Of a stretch of DNA of 19,815 nt, positions 1 through 7,044 are shown in pieces. The stretch is from Nitrospirae bacterium RBG_13_39_12 (GTDB lineage Bacteria > Nitrospirota > Thermodesulfovibrionia > Thermodesulfovibrionales > SM23-35), in assembly GCA_001805125.1 (NCBI GenBank), contig MHEF01000141.1:1-19815 (forward strand), read 5' to 3'. Every line of letters begins with the position of its first letter. Position 1 is the first letter of the stretch. Below the pieces are notes generated by a model. The model was given only the letters and a program-made list of their open reading frames with translations, did not search any database and was not told the DNA's origin. The position numbers and the translations under genes were made by a program.

Positions 1-446
1 CGAAATTTCGTATTATGCCTATTTTTAAAAGGTAATAGGCGATAATCGTAATTATAAAGAAATTATCTCTATTTTCAACTCTTAATCGGTATATTCTGAG
101 TATTGATATTTCACTCTGACGGAGTAAACTTATAATTAAGGAATACAAGACAAAGACAAGAAATTGCGATACTCAGGACGGAGTAAAACCTGAGGACCAA
201 ACCTTAGGAAAGGGAGCAGGAGTTGGATGTGGTGAGCAAGCCTCCAGCAACGAGGAGGAAGCCTGAAGCATCTACCAAAGCCCCCACTTAAACAAAAGAG
301 CTCAAGGGATTCCGGACCTGGGGTCGCAACCCAAATTTTGGGGCCATAGAAGGATAAGAGGTCATCCTGGAAACGTTAGTTAAGGCAGAGATGGAATGCC
401 GGCTAAACAGGTTGTCCAAACAAGCAGATCCTTACTATGGCTTTAT
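1..446. other. intergenic, AT-rich, no gene seen
   Basis: No convincing protein gene was seen. Besides the structured block, it holds a 7-bp hairpin GCCTATT/AATAGGC (17-23 and 34-40) and an exact 11-base direct repeat GACGGAGTAAA at 118-128 and 177-187. The second copy lies inside the RNA-like block. Confidence 0.6.
163..400 (+). ncRNA. structured RNA-like block, possible group II intron domain I remnant
   Basis: This block is visibly richer in G and C than the AT-rich DNA around it and is dense in foldable elements. CCTGAGG/CCTTAGG (190-209) can form a 7-bp hairpin; CCTCC/GGAGG encloses an 8-nt loop (241-258); GGGT/ACCC closes on CGCA (about 321-332); AGGAT/ATCCT lies at about 352-367; GGCA/TGCC at about 384-400. 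The stretch GATGTGGTGAGCAAGCC (225-242), followed by a hairpin and GAAGC, recalls the conserved core of group II intron domain I. TTGCGAT at 164-170 is one base from the usual intron 5' end GTGCG. I see no domain V and no reverse transcriptase, so if this assignment is right it is a 3'-truncated fragment. Another structured RNA class remains possible; the family call is from memory of motif shape, not from a search. Confidence 0.42.
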
Positions 447-746
447 TTATTTTCTCCGCATTCTTAGAAAAATGTACAGGCTTAGAAGCCCGCCTAAAAT
501 GATAGCAATAACAGTCACTGCCAGCCAGCGTGAAAGTTCAATGTCAAAGGATACTGAACCGCTCGATATTTTCAGTTGGTAGATGACAATGAAGCCACCA
601 ATTACCCCGATGACAATCCCTATAACGAATGGGACTGTTAGATGTTTACTATGTTTTTTTGAAAAACTGAACCTCAGTCCGATTAATGTGTAAATCAACA
701 ATATGGACAGGAGAAACAGCAAAAGTATAAGATTGAAAACTCTCAT
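447..746 (-). CDS. small three-helix membrane protein, unknown function
   Basis: A 99-aa hydrophobic protein with three probable membrane segments at residues 4-24, 38-57 (Gly/Ile/Val rich) and 74-94, ending in a basic tail (RMRRK). The ATG at 746 has AGGGA about 6-8 bases upstream and a TATAAT-like hexamer just before that, so the start is well placed. The basic loop after helix 1 (FSFSKKHSK) and the basic C-terminus suggest both lie in the cytoplasm, but the odd helix count makes topology uncertain. No family recognised. It stands alone, convergent with the RNA-like block on its 3' side. A second minus-strand reading frame (649-879) overlaps it and looks like a shadow. Confidence 0.65.
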   Translation of the reverse strand: MRVFNLILLLFLLSILLIYTLIGLRFSFSKKHSKHLTVPFVIGIVIGVIGGFIVIYQLKISSGSVSFDIELSRWLAVTVIAIILGGLLSLYIFLRMRRK

Positions 747-1360
747 AATAATTCCCTGCTCTCATTATACCTATAATACCTGTAATACCTGCATAGCTAC
801 ATAAAGATCCGTACTTTTTTCTAAACAGGAAAAATAAATTAGTGAATGAATGAATAAACAAGCCCAACTTTAAAAGCAATCAGGTACTGTTGTACTATAT
901 TAACAATAAGCTAAGTTCCTAAAAATAGCACCCCGAAACCTGTTTCCATGTAACATTTATATATAATGTAATACTTTAAGTTATAATTATAACATATTAT
1001 AATTACATATATTATATGTGTTATTAAAACTTTAAACTTGCCTTTATCTTTGAATGTACCTGTCTCCATCCCTGCACATTTTTTTTAAATATTGCACCCT
1101 ATCACTATTTTTATTTCTGTCCCATATCGTCTTTAAGCTGGAAAAGAAGTTGAACCGCTGGCCAGAGAAAGAATGTAATACAAAAAAATATCGGAAATTC
1201 CTTGTCAAACCGCATAGCAAAAGTTAAAGGATACAAGTTTATAAAAGAAAAGGTGACGTAAAAACAACCTCTATTTGAAAAAGGAACTGTAAGATGATAA
1301 AATTATAAAACATAGTAGTATTTTGTGACAATTTTGTGATCTTTCTTCAAAAAAGAACCC
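747..1360. other. intergenic region with AT-rich palindromes
   Basis: No gene seen. The part at 957-1020 is nearly pure A/T and contains two inverted repeats: TAATTATAA/TTATAATTA with a CATA loop (984-1005), and ACATATA/TATATGT around one base (1005-1019). The right end holds a likely promoter for the HEAT-repeat gene. The left end, read on the minus strand, has repeats of GGTATTA (about 765-790) upstream of the membrane protein. Confidence 0.6.
1275..1303 (+). promoter_or_regulatory. sigma-70-type promoter for the HEAT/HD-GYP operon
   Basis: TTGAAA (1275-1280), a 17-base spacer and TAAAAT (1298-1303): five of six consensus bases in each box at ideal spacing. Predicted transcript start is near 1310, giving a leader of about 50 bases before the ATG at 1361. 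Confidence 0.5.
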
Positions 1361-3748
1361 ATGCATGAATTATTTGACAAGGCGAACGATTCCCTCGAGA
1401 CAAGGCTTGTTTCTGATGCGTTAATTAATATTTATGCTGCACACGTTCACTCACTTCTATACCCATACAATCATCCTCTTGTATCTGATTCCCTGAAAAA
1501 CGCTTTCCATGGCTTACGTAAGGCTTTTCGTAAAAAGCCTCAATCACAAATACGCATTGAAACGTCTGAAGGGAAGCTTATGATTGACGGAAAGGTACTG
1601 GACGATAACGTCTTTGTTCTGGGACATTTTTCGTCCTGGCTCGTTAGCATGAACATAAAGGCTTTGTCTTTTGCAAGGGAGCTTACCCAGAGGGAACTTA
1701 TCAGATTTCACAAAATTATTTCAACAAAAAAACTTTCCGTCGATGAAATCTCCAAGGCCATAACGGAGAAAAGTATTGCAAATATAATCGTGCATCCTGC
1801 AGAATCATTAGCCGCTTATACAGGTATACCCTCCCCTGACTACACGTCTCATAATAGGCTCATCAAGGATTACGAAAGCACAATGTTTCATATAGAAAGC
1901 GGAAAGGCCCAGTCACCCTTCTTCATGCGTTCTGCCAAAGCAGTCCCCCATGAAGAGGCCGCTAATTATGGTCTCAGCGATGACCACGAAAGAAAAATGT
2001 ATCAGCAAGAAAGCTCCGAAGACTTGTCTTCTTTAAGCATAGATTCTCACAAGGAGGAGGGCAGCTTTCAGGAGATTGCAGAGGGTAACCTTCGTGCAGA
2101 ATGTGTTGAAGCCCTCCTTGAATATAATATTCCAGAGGATAAACTCAGCATCATAATGGATATCCCTCCACAGGAAATGGCGCATCTCCTCAACACCATG
2201 CTTTTCAGGTCACCTGGCAGGGAAATGGTTGAAAGAGTGACCAGAACTTATTTTGATAAAGCCAGAGAAATGTACGGAGAGAACGCAGTTGAACGGTGCA
2301 GGACATTTCTTACTGGGCTCAGGTCCGATCTTCGGTTAACCTTTCTCTCAAGCTGTGCCTCCCTTTTCAGTACCGATAATCTTCTTCCAAATCAGGAGCT
2401 ATACATCCCGCCTGATTCATTACAAGGAACTTATAATTTTTCCGAATCCCTGTGTGCTTCAGTTATACCCTCTGAAAAGCCCGAATTCGTTCTCTGCAGA
2501 ACGATTGAAGGTTCTGATTTCTCCTTTGACTTCGTCGTCTCCGGAAACGCTGTCATTCATGACATAGAGCTACCAGGGGAGACTGCCATCATGTTCGATA
2601 AATCACATATGGCGCACTTTCAAGATAAAGGGACACTGGACGCCCTTTCATCTTCGCTCCGGGCTGCATCGGTTGATGCAGGATCAAATGCCGCAATCAT
2701 TGCAGAATGTACAGAGGAAGCGATTACCGATTCATCTTTTTATGTGTTGCTCGAGATTCTCGAGTCAAACTCACTTGATAATGATGCGTACCGAAAATTT
2801 GAGGGAAGGCTAGCTGCAGTCGTCGAATTATACACGGAAAAAGGCGACTTTGAGAAGGTCCTTGAAATGTTCAATTCCCTGAAAACACAGTCATTGCAGG
2901 GTAGATGCAGCGACCAAGCATCATCAATGATCAGGAAAATCTTTTCTTCAGACAAGCTTAACACCAAAATTGTTTATGCGGTAAGGCAATATGGCAGAAA
3001 ACAGCGGGACAGTGCTTTCAGGTTAACTATTGCCTTACGGTCCTACATCGTGCCCTATCTGCTTGACGCTCTCATTGAAGAGTCCGACACAAGCACACGA
3101 AGGTTCATTATGTCGCTTTTAATCTCCATCAGGAGCGACGCAGTCAAATATATCGCCAAACGTCTCAGAGACATTTCCTGGTATGTCTCACGAAATATGC
3201 TCTACCTGTTAAGGGAATGCAGGGGAAGGAGTTACACGTCTGCGGTGAAGGAATTCCTGGATCACGAAGTACCGCTTGTTCGCCTTGAAGCGTTGAAGAC
3301 GCTCCTCAGTTTTCAGGATCCGGACGCAGACGCCCATGTGATAAAGTTCCTACGGAGCGATGTGTTCCAGCTTCAGAAGGGAGCAGTCAGACTCACTGGC
3401 GCTTACAGGCTCAAATACGCTGTGCCACATCTTATACGCCTACTGCGGGAAAAGGACATTCCAGGGAAGAGACCACATTTCAAGAAGGGTATTGTCCGTG
3501 CGCTGGGCAGAATCGGGGACAGTAGCGCTGTAGGACATCTTCTGGATATATGCAGGTCAACAACTGGGCTGAACAAAGACGATTTTGATAAATTGACGGT
3601 CGAGATCTTCAGGACGCTACAAAATTATCCTGCTTCAACGGTTGGACCGCTAATCGACTACGGCATGCATTCGACAAACAAAGATATCCTGGCCATAAGC
3701 AAAAAACTTATGAAACGATACGACATGTCAGCCGGAAAACATAGGTAA
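1361..3748 (+). CDS. HEAT-repeat protein with HD-GYP-associated N-terminal domain
   Basis: A 795-aa soluble protein without signal peptide. Residues about 21-122 form a domain (AAHVHSLLYPYNHPLV..., then an IRIETSEGKLMIDGK strand pair, then ELTQRELIRFHKII) that resembles the start of the next gene's product. Residues 160-240 are polar and low in hydrophobics, a probable linker. Residues 245-530 are helical with no recognised domain. Residues about 555-785 look like HEAT/armadillo-type repeats (for example VPLVRLEALKTLLSFQ and KKGIVRALGRIGDSSAVGHLL), so this end is probably a protein-binding scaffold. The ATG lacks a clear Shine-Dalgarno; another ATG four bases later is out of frame. Only 3 bases separate it from the HD-GYP gene, so the two are almost certainly cotranscribed. 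Inference: a partner or regulator in c-di-GMP signalling. No catalytic motif is visible. Confidence 0.88.
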   Translation: MHELFDKANDSLETRLVSDALINIYAAHVHSLLYPYNHPLVSDSLKNAFHGLRKAFRKKPQSQIRIETSEGKLMIDGKVLDDNVFVLGHFSSWLVSMNIKALSFARELTQRELIRFHKIISTKKLSVDEISKAITEKSIANIIVHPAESLAAYTGIPSPDYTSHNRLIKDYESTMFHIESGKAQSPFFMRSAKAVPHEEAANYGLSDDHERKMYQQESSEDLSSLSIDSHKEEGSFQEIAEGNLRAECVEALLEYNIPEDKLSIIMDIPPQEMAHLLNTMLFRSPGREMVERVTRTYFDKAREMYGENAVERCRTFLTGLRSDLRLTFLSSCASLFSTDNLLPNQELYIPPDSLQGTYNFSESLCASVIPSEKPEFVLCRTIEGSDFSFDFVVSGNAVIHDIELPGETAIMFDKSHMAHFQDKGTLDALSSSLRAASVDAGSNAAIIAECTEEAITDSSFYVLLEILESNSLDNDAYRKFEGRLAAVVELYTEKGDFEKVLEMFNSLKTQSLQGRCSDQASSMIRKIFSSDKLNTKIVYAVRQYGRKQRDSAFRLTIALRSYIVPYLLDALIEESDTSTRRFIMSLLISIRSDAVKYIAKRLRDISWYVSRNMLYLLRECRGRSYTSAVKEFLDHEVPLVRLEALKTLLSFQDPDADAHVIKFLRSDVFQLQKGAVRLTGAYRLKYAVPHLIRLLREKDIPGKRPHFKKGIVRALGRIGDSSAVGHLLDICRSTTGLNKDDFDKLTVEIFRTLQNYPASTVGPLIDYGMHSTNKDILAISKKLMKRYDMSAGKHR

Positions 3749-3751
3749 GGA

Positions 3752-4828
3752 ATGATCGAGGAAGCTGTAAAAATTGTTTCCTGCTTTGTTTCCTGTATGT
3801 CCAACTTCAGGTCAAATCGCAGTGATCCGCATTTTGTTTCCCGGCATGTAGAAGAAGCTCTCGACATCATTAATTCAATGCACATCGAACATTTTTTCAC
3901 CATTACCATCACTGACGACAACAGCATGCTCATCAACGGGGTCCGGATGTCTTTAGATGTACCTGAAACCAAGAAATTTTTCCTGAAGTTACAGCATAAA
4001 GGGGTCATTACAATTTTACTCAGTAAAGGTGTACGTGCGAAAGAGCTCCAGAGGTTCCTTTTTGATCTCGCATCCTCAGGCGGTTTTTTCCACTCCTATG
4101 TTCATATAGCACTAGAACGAAGCAAGCAGCTTCCCCGAATCGAAATGTTTCCAACGGGACATGGCCTGAAGGATGAACTCATACAGATCAAGCGGATATT
4201 CCGCGACATTTCTGCAAAAGGGCGCATCGACATGATAACCGTAGATGCGGTTGTTGGTAGCCTTATAGCGAACGTCCGCAAAGAAGGTAATCTTCTTTCT
4301 TTGTTTGAAACCTTGAAGGAAGATAGTAATGATCTGTATGTTCACTCCGCAAAGGTAGCTATGCTCTCGATCCTTCAGGGAGAACATCTAAATCTGGGTA
4401 ATGCCCTTCTCTTTGACATCGGATTAGCTGCCCTCCTTCACGATATCGGCAAGACGTTAATGCCGAATAAACTTCTGGACAAACAAAACTCGCTCAGTGA
4501 AGCTGAATGGACAGTTATGAAGAACCATCCTGCCTATGGCGCTGCCCTGCTCGCATCTCTTAACAAGGTCCCTGAGATAGCGATAACTGTTGCGTATGAG
4601 CACCACAGGAAATATGATGGGACAGGATATCCTGAGATAAGAAAAAGGCCTGGAAAACAGCATATCATCAGCCAGATCGTTGCTATTTCAGATTTTTATT
4701 GTGCAATGAGCGACGACCTTCCGCACCGTAAAACCCTCAACAACACCTCTATTCTGGGTCTGCTCATTGAAACTGCAGGGAGTGAGTTCAATCCCCTCCT
4801 TGTGAACAATTTCGTACAAGCCATGTGA
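3752..4828 (+). CDS. HD-GYP domain protein, putative c-di-GMP phosphodiesterase
   Basis: A 358-aa cytoplasmic protein. The N-terminal domain (residues about 5-110) resembles that of the upstream HEAT protein. The HD-GYP domain spans about 190-358. It keeps the metal and signature residues: H198, H230-D231 (HDIGK), H259, H284-H285, D289, GYP at 292-294 and D314. The usual HHERxDGxGYP reads HHRKYDGTGYP here, so the Glu after the second His is replaced. Members of the family hydrolyse cyclic di-GMP with a two- or three-metal centre, and most of the ligands are present, so activity is plausible. The start is supported by an AGGTAAGG just upstream, which overlaps the previous stop. There is no receiver or membrane sensor; control probably comes through the N-terminal domain or the HEAT partner (inference). 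Confidence 0.9.
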   Translation: MIEEAVKIVSCFVSCMSNFRSNRSDPHFVSRHVEEALDIINSMHIEHFFTITITDDNSMLINGVRMSLDVPETKKFFLKLQHKGVITILLSKGVRAKELQRFLFDLASSGGFFHSYVHIALERSKQLPRIEMFPTGHGLKDELIQIKRIFRDISAKGRIDMITVDAVVGSLIANVRKEGNLLSLFETLKEDSNDLYVHSAKVAMLSILQGEHLNLGNALLFDIGLAALLHDIGKTLMPNKLLDKQNSLSEAEWTVMKNHPAYGAALLASLNKVPEIAITVAYEHHRKYDGTGYPEIRKRPGKQHIISQIVAISDFYCAMSDDLPHRKTLNNTSILGLLIETAGSEFNPLLVNNFVQAM

Positions 4829-5034
4829 GGGGCTACTACTAAAGCTCCCTGAGCATGACAAAAAACATAAGGCTACACGTTTCCTGCAAATTGAAAATTT
4901 AAGGGTCTTAGATAAACATATCTATAATAAATTCTTTTGCTCTCATTATTTCAAATTGAATTTATTGAATTAAAAGCAGCTGATGAAAAAATACAGCTGA
5001 AATGTAAAATATTATAGCAGCAGAATTAAAGCGC
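4829..5034. other. convergent intergenic region
   Basis: This lies between the 3' ends of the HD-GYP gene (plus) and the 57-aa gene (minus). It has inverted repeats AATAAATTC (4926-4934) / GAATTTATT (4958-4966) and CAGCTG copies at about 4978-5000, possible weak terminators. No gene seen. Confidence 0.45.
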
Positions 5035-5208
5035 TTACTTATTCTCCTCTTTTTCAGGATGCTTTTCCTCTTCATCTTCAGGAGAATAGGTTCTGTACGA
5101 GTATTCCCTGATCATTCTTTTAATTCTCTTTTTGTCCGTGGAGAGTTCATGATTGGCAAGGATGCCAATAATTATTATGAGAATAAAAATGATGATGAGG
5201 TATTTCAT
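5035..5208 (-). CDS. 57-aa single-pass membrane protein
   Basis: This short frame (ATG at 5208, TAA at 5035-5037) encodes an N-terminal hydrophobic helix (residues 3-18, nearly all Ile/Leu/Phe). A basic stretch follows (TDKKRIKRMIRE, about 25-35), then an acidic tail rich in Glu and Lys (about 43-57). It looks like a small inner-membrane protein with a charged cytoplasmic or periplasmic tail. It starts 31 bases after the DUF2892 gene, in the same direction, so it is probably the last gene of that transcript. No clear Shine-Dalgarno is present, which lowers confidence. No family recognised. Confidence 0.55.
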   Translation of the reverse strand: MKYLIIIFILIIIIGILANHELSTDKKRIKRMIREYSYRTYSPEDEEEKHPEKEENK

Positions 5209-5239
5209 TTAGTCTGAAAGCTTTCTAAAATAGTAAGTG

Positions 5240-5449
5240 CTATTTCTTTTCAGCCTTTTTTGTTGAGATCTTCAGCGGCATATATAGCGGACACCATCCG
5301 ATTGCGCTAGTAAGTAAAAATGCAGCAGCTACTATTCCGATAATAACTGCAAGTGCACCGCTTATCTTCCCTGTGACCAAAATAATAACAATGACCAGAG
5401 CAACTATCGTCCTCAATATCCTGTCTGCTGTACCCATGTTCTTATTCAT
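5240..5449 (-). CDS. DUF2892 (YgaP-type) small membrane protein
   Basis: 69 aa with the marks of the DUF2892 family: N-terminal MNKNMGTADRILRTIVAL, two membrane helices (residues about 13-27 and 32-49), then GWCPLYMPL (51-59). In other proteins this domain is found alone or fused to rhodanese domains (as in E. coli YgaP), where it anchors the protein in the inner membrane. Here it stands alone with a Lys-rich tail. GAGGGGGA about 8 bases before the ATG is a strong ribosome site. A good promoter lies upstream (see 5488-5515). Its function here is unknown; the single Cys in GWCPLY is conserved in the family and could have a redox or sulfur-related role (inference). Confidence 0.85.
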   Translation of the reverse strand: MNKNMGTADRILRTIVALVIVIILVTGKISGALAVIIGIVAAAFLLTSAIGWCPLYMPLKISTKKAEKK

Positions 5450-5487
5450 GAACGTATCCCCCTCTTTTTAAAATAAATTGTTCTTAA

Positions 5488-5515
5488 ATTATATCATCGG
5501 ATTGTAGTTTTGCAA
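5488..5515 (-). promoter_or_regulatory. promoter of the DUF2892 gene
   Basis: Read on the minus strand: TTGCAA (5515-5510), a 16-base spacer, TATAAT (5493-5488). The -10 is perfect and the -35 matches four of six. Predicted start near 5481 gives a leader of about 30 bases. It lies between the YtaF-like gene and DUF2892, so these two may be transcribed separately. Confidence 0.5.
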
Positions 5516-5529
5516 TTTCGTAATGGATT

Positions 5530-6183
5530 TCAGCCGAGTGTCTCATAAAGACCTATAAAGATGAGAAGCAACCCTGACGTTATTCCAGAGATTCCCTTTA
5601 TTATTCTCGCTCCGGAATAGTGACCCGTCTTCTCACCTGTATAGAGTACAAGAACGTTGAATACAAAAGCAGCAGCAGTGGTAAGTATCAGACTGAATCT
5701 GAGCATTCCTGCATCAATGCCTGTGGAAATATTGCTAAGTGTAAGGGCAGAGGCCAAGATAATGCCTTCCTTCATCTTAACCTTGCCTGAGCATAGGATG
5801 CCTGCTGCGAAAGGGTCGTCGATAAAGGAGGAAACCCTTGAGAACAATTTCTTTTCACTTACAGACTTTTTATCAGAATAAGCAGGAGATGAAGACCTCC
5901 CGACTTCTTTTTTATGGAACTCAATGACAATAATCGAAAAACCTATTCCTATTAACAAAAATGCGCCGAGGTATCCGGCAGCATCAGGCCTTAGAAAGCC
6001 TGTAAATTCCTTGCCGAAGAGCATAGAGAAAAAAGTTCCGCTGCTGTTAAGGAATGCTATAAACAGGTTCAGAGATAAAGGGATACATATTTTTCTCAAC
6101 CCGTATGAGACCCCCACTCCGAAATTGTCCAGGCTTGAGGAAAAATTAAGAAGCATTATGGATATTATGTGTAAATCATTCAC
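5530..6183 (-). CDS. YtaF-like / MntP-type cation transporter family membrane protein
   Basis: A 217-aa protein with about six membrane helices in two similar halves. The first half starts LNFSSSLDNFGVGVSYGLR (12-30, D19 in the helix); the second has LASALTLSNISTGIDAGM (143-160, D157). Between them is a polar loop (91-135) that is typical of the YtaF branch of the MntP (DUF204) superfamily. MntP members export Mn2+; YtaF was named as a sporulation membrane protein in Bacillus, yet relatives occur in non-spore-formers, so sporulation should not be inferred. Substrate is unknown. The ATG at 6183 has CGGGGA 10-14 bases upstream and a TATAAT at 6207-6202 with no good -35 box. Expected length for the family is just over 200 aa, so the gene is complete. 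Confidence 0.82.
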   Translation of the reverse strand: MNDLHIISIMLLNFSSSLDNFGVGVSYGLRKICIPLSLNLFIAFLNSSGTFFSMLFGKEFTGFLRPDAAGYLGAFLLIGIGFSIIVIEFHKKEVGRSSSPAYSDKKSVSEKKLFSRVSSFIDDPFAAGILCSGKVKMKEGIILASALTLSNISTGIDAGMLRFSLILTTAAAFVFNVLVLYTGEKTGHYSGARIIKGISGITSGLLLIFIGLYETLG

Positions 6184-6445
6184 AACAAATCCCCGAAATC
6201 AATTATAACCGTTCAATCCATAGATATATATATATAAATGCATGAATAAACATTGAAAAAATCCCCACAAAACAGACATCCTAGGGAATTCAGCTTGAAT
6301 CAGGACAAGGATATGCCGGCTTACAGGATGGGAGTCAATAAGAATTCAAAACCAAAGATGTGTTTATTGGACATTATAGAATATTGTTAGATAACAGATT
6401 GTTAACAGTATTAAAGTAAATCTATGGTTTAGGTTTTCCGTTAAA

Positions 6446-6595
6446 CTATATTTCAGTATTGCTACTCTTAAAAATACCCGGATAATCTTCAAGCAACCTC
6501 TTTATCAACAGATATCTTTCCTTCATAGATAATGTAAGATAAATCGGCGATTCCATCAGTATTGAGATGAGTTTTTCTATCTTATGACCGCTCAC
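6446..6595 (-). CDS. 49-aa hypothetical protein, GTG start with ideal Shine-Dalgarno
   Basis: A short frame from GTG (6595) to TAG (6446-6448), with AAGGAGGA placed 6 bases before the start. That is one of the best ribosome sites in the window and the main reason to call this a gene. The product is amphipathic and helical: KIEKLISILMESP (5-17), then LTLSMKERYLLIKRLLEDYP (20-39), with no Cys and no membrane segment. The shape suggests a small adaptor or helix-pair protein; no family recognised. The region upstream carries a sigma-54-like promoter (6685-6701) and a perfect palindrome (6651-6672), so its expression may be tightly controlled. Confidence 0.62.
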   Translation of the reverse strand: MSGHKIEKLISILMESPIYLTLSMKERYLLIKRLLEDYPGIFKSSNTEI

Positions 6596-6650
6596 GAAAA
6601 TTCCTCCTTATGCGAATTGTTCAGGACTTTATGCATCAATCTTTCCCAAT

Positions 6651-6672
6651 ATTATTAATTTAAATTAATAAT
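6651..6672. repeat. 22-bp perfect palindrome
   Basis: ATTATTAATTT followed directly by its reverse complement (6662-6672), with no spacer and no mismatch. It sits about 56 bases before the start of the 49-aa gene and just downstream of the predicted sigma-54 start, so it would be in the 5' leader. It could be a repressor operator or a leader hairpin. Confidence 0.6.
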
Positions 6673-6684
6673 TAATATTATAAT

Positions 6685-6701
6685 AGCATAATATGTGCCA
6701 A
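6685..6701 (-). promoter_or_regulatory. sigma-54-like (-24/-12) promoter
   Basis: On the minus strand this reads TTGGCACATATTATGCT. GG and GC are separated by exactly 10 bases, as sigma-54 needs, and TGGCAC plus TGCT match the core boxes; the T before TGC is A here. Predicted start is near 6674, giving a leader of about 78 bases to the GTG at 6595. An imperfect dyad TGTAA-N5-TGACA at 6774-6788 lies about 107 bases upstream of that start, a usual distance for an enhancer-binding-protein site. Confidence 0.4.
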
Positions 6702-6791
6702 TTTATGCTCATTACATAACCTATTGTTTTTATTAATTATATTAGATTTAAGACTATTCTTATAAGAAACCGATGTAACATTTTGACATAC

Positions 6792-6812
6792 ATATATATA
6801 TATATATATATA
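6792..6812. repeat. (AT)n dinucleotide tract
   Basis: About ten AT units without interruption. A second, shorter alternating tract is at 6224-6236 upstream of the YtaF-like gene. Both may melt easily or vary in length. Confidence 0.75.
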
Positions 6813-6912
6813 ATTATTTTCGTCATATTCCAAATCATTTTAATTATAATTCCAGGACTCTTTTTTAATAGTCTAAAAGAAAAAAGGAGGTCTCAAAATT
6901 CAACACTCGAAA

Positions 6913-7024
6913 GCACTAATAACTAAATACTAAAAACTAAGCAGTAGACACTAGCGGTAAGAACTAAGAAATAAACAGTAATAAGCAGGCAGTAAGCACT
7001 ACTGATTAAGCAGTAAAAAATAAG
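6913..7024. repeat. degenerate heptamer tandem repeat, 16 units
   Basis: The stretch divides without gaps into sixteen 7-base units: GCACTAA, TAACTAA, ATACTAA, AAACTAA, GCAGTAG, ACACTAG, CGGTAAG, AACTAAG, AAATAAA, CAGTAAT, AAGCAGG, CAGTAAG, CACTACT, GATTAAG, CAGTAAA, AAATAAG. The rough consensus is mAsTAAG (m = A/C, s = C/G), with register shifts in the middle. Seven bases is not a coding period, and the repeats carry TAA/TAG in several frames, so this is not protein coding. It lies between the 3' end of the PAS gene and the promoter region of the 49-aa gene. Confidence 0.7.
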
Positions 7025-7044
7025 GACAGAAATAAAAATGTAAA

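Larger units (their letters stand above)
6596..7044. other. 449-bp non-coding region with promoter, palindrome and repeats
   Basis: From left to right it holds the leader of the 49-aa gene, the palindrome, the sigma-54-like promoter, a possible enhancer dyad, an alternating AT tract (6792-6812), an orphan AAAGGAGG on the plus strand near 6885, and the heptamer tandem repeat. No protein gene seen. Confidence 0.6.

Noticed and set aside
649..879. 76-aa minus-strand frame
   Set aside because: It overlaps the better-supported 99-aa membrane protein in another frame, has no ribosome site, and its composition looks random.
5155..5172. ATTGGCA/TGCCAAT inverted repeat
   Set aside because: It falls inside the 57-aa coding frame and no T run follows; most likely a coding coincidence.
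6253..6390. 45-aa plus-strand frame from TTG
   Set aside because: It has reasonable codon look but no Shine-Dalgarno, no ATG at the start, and no recognisable family; could be a fragment, but support is too thin.
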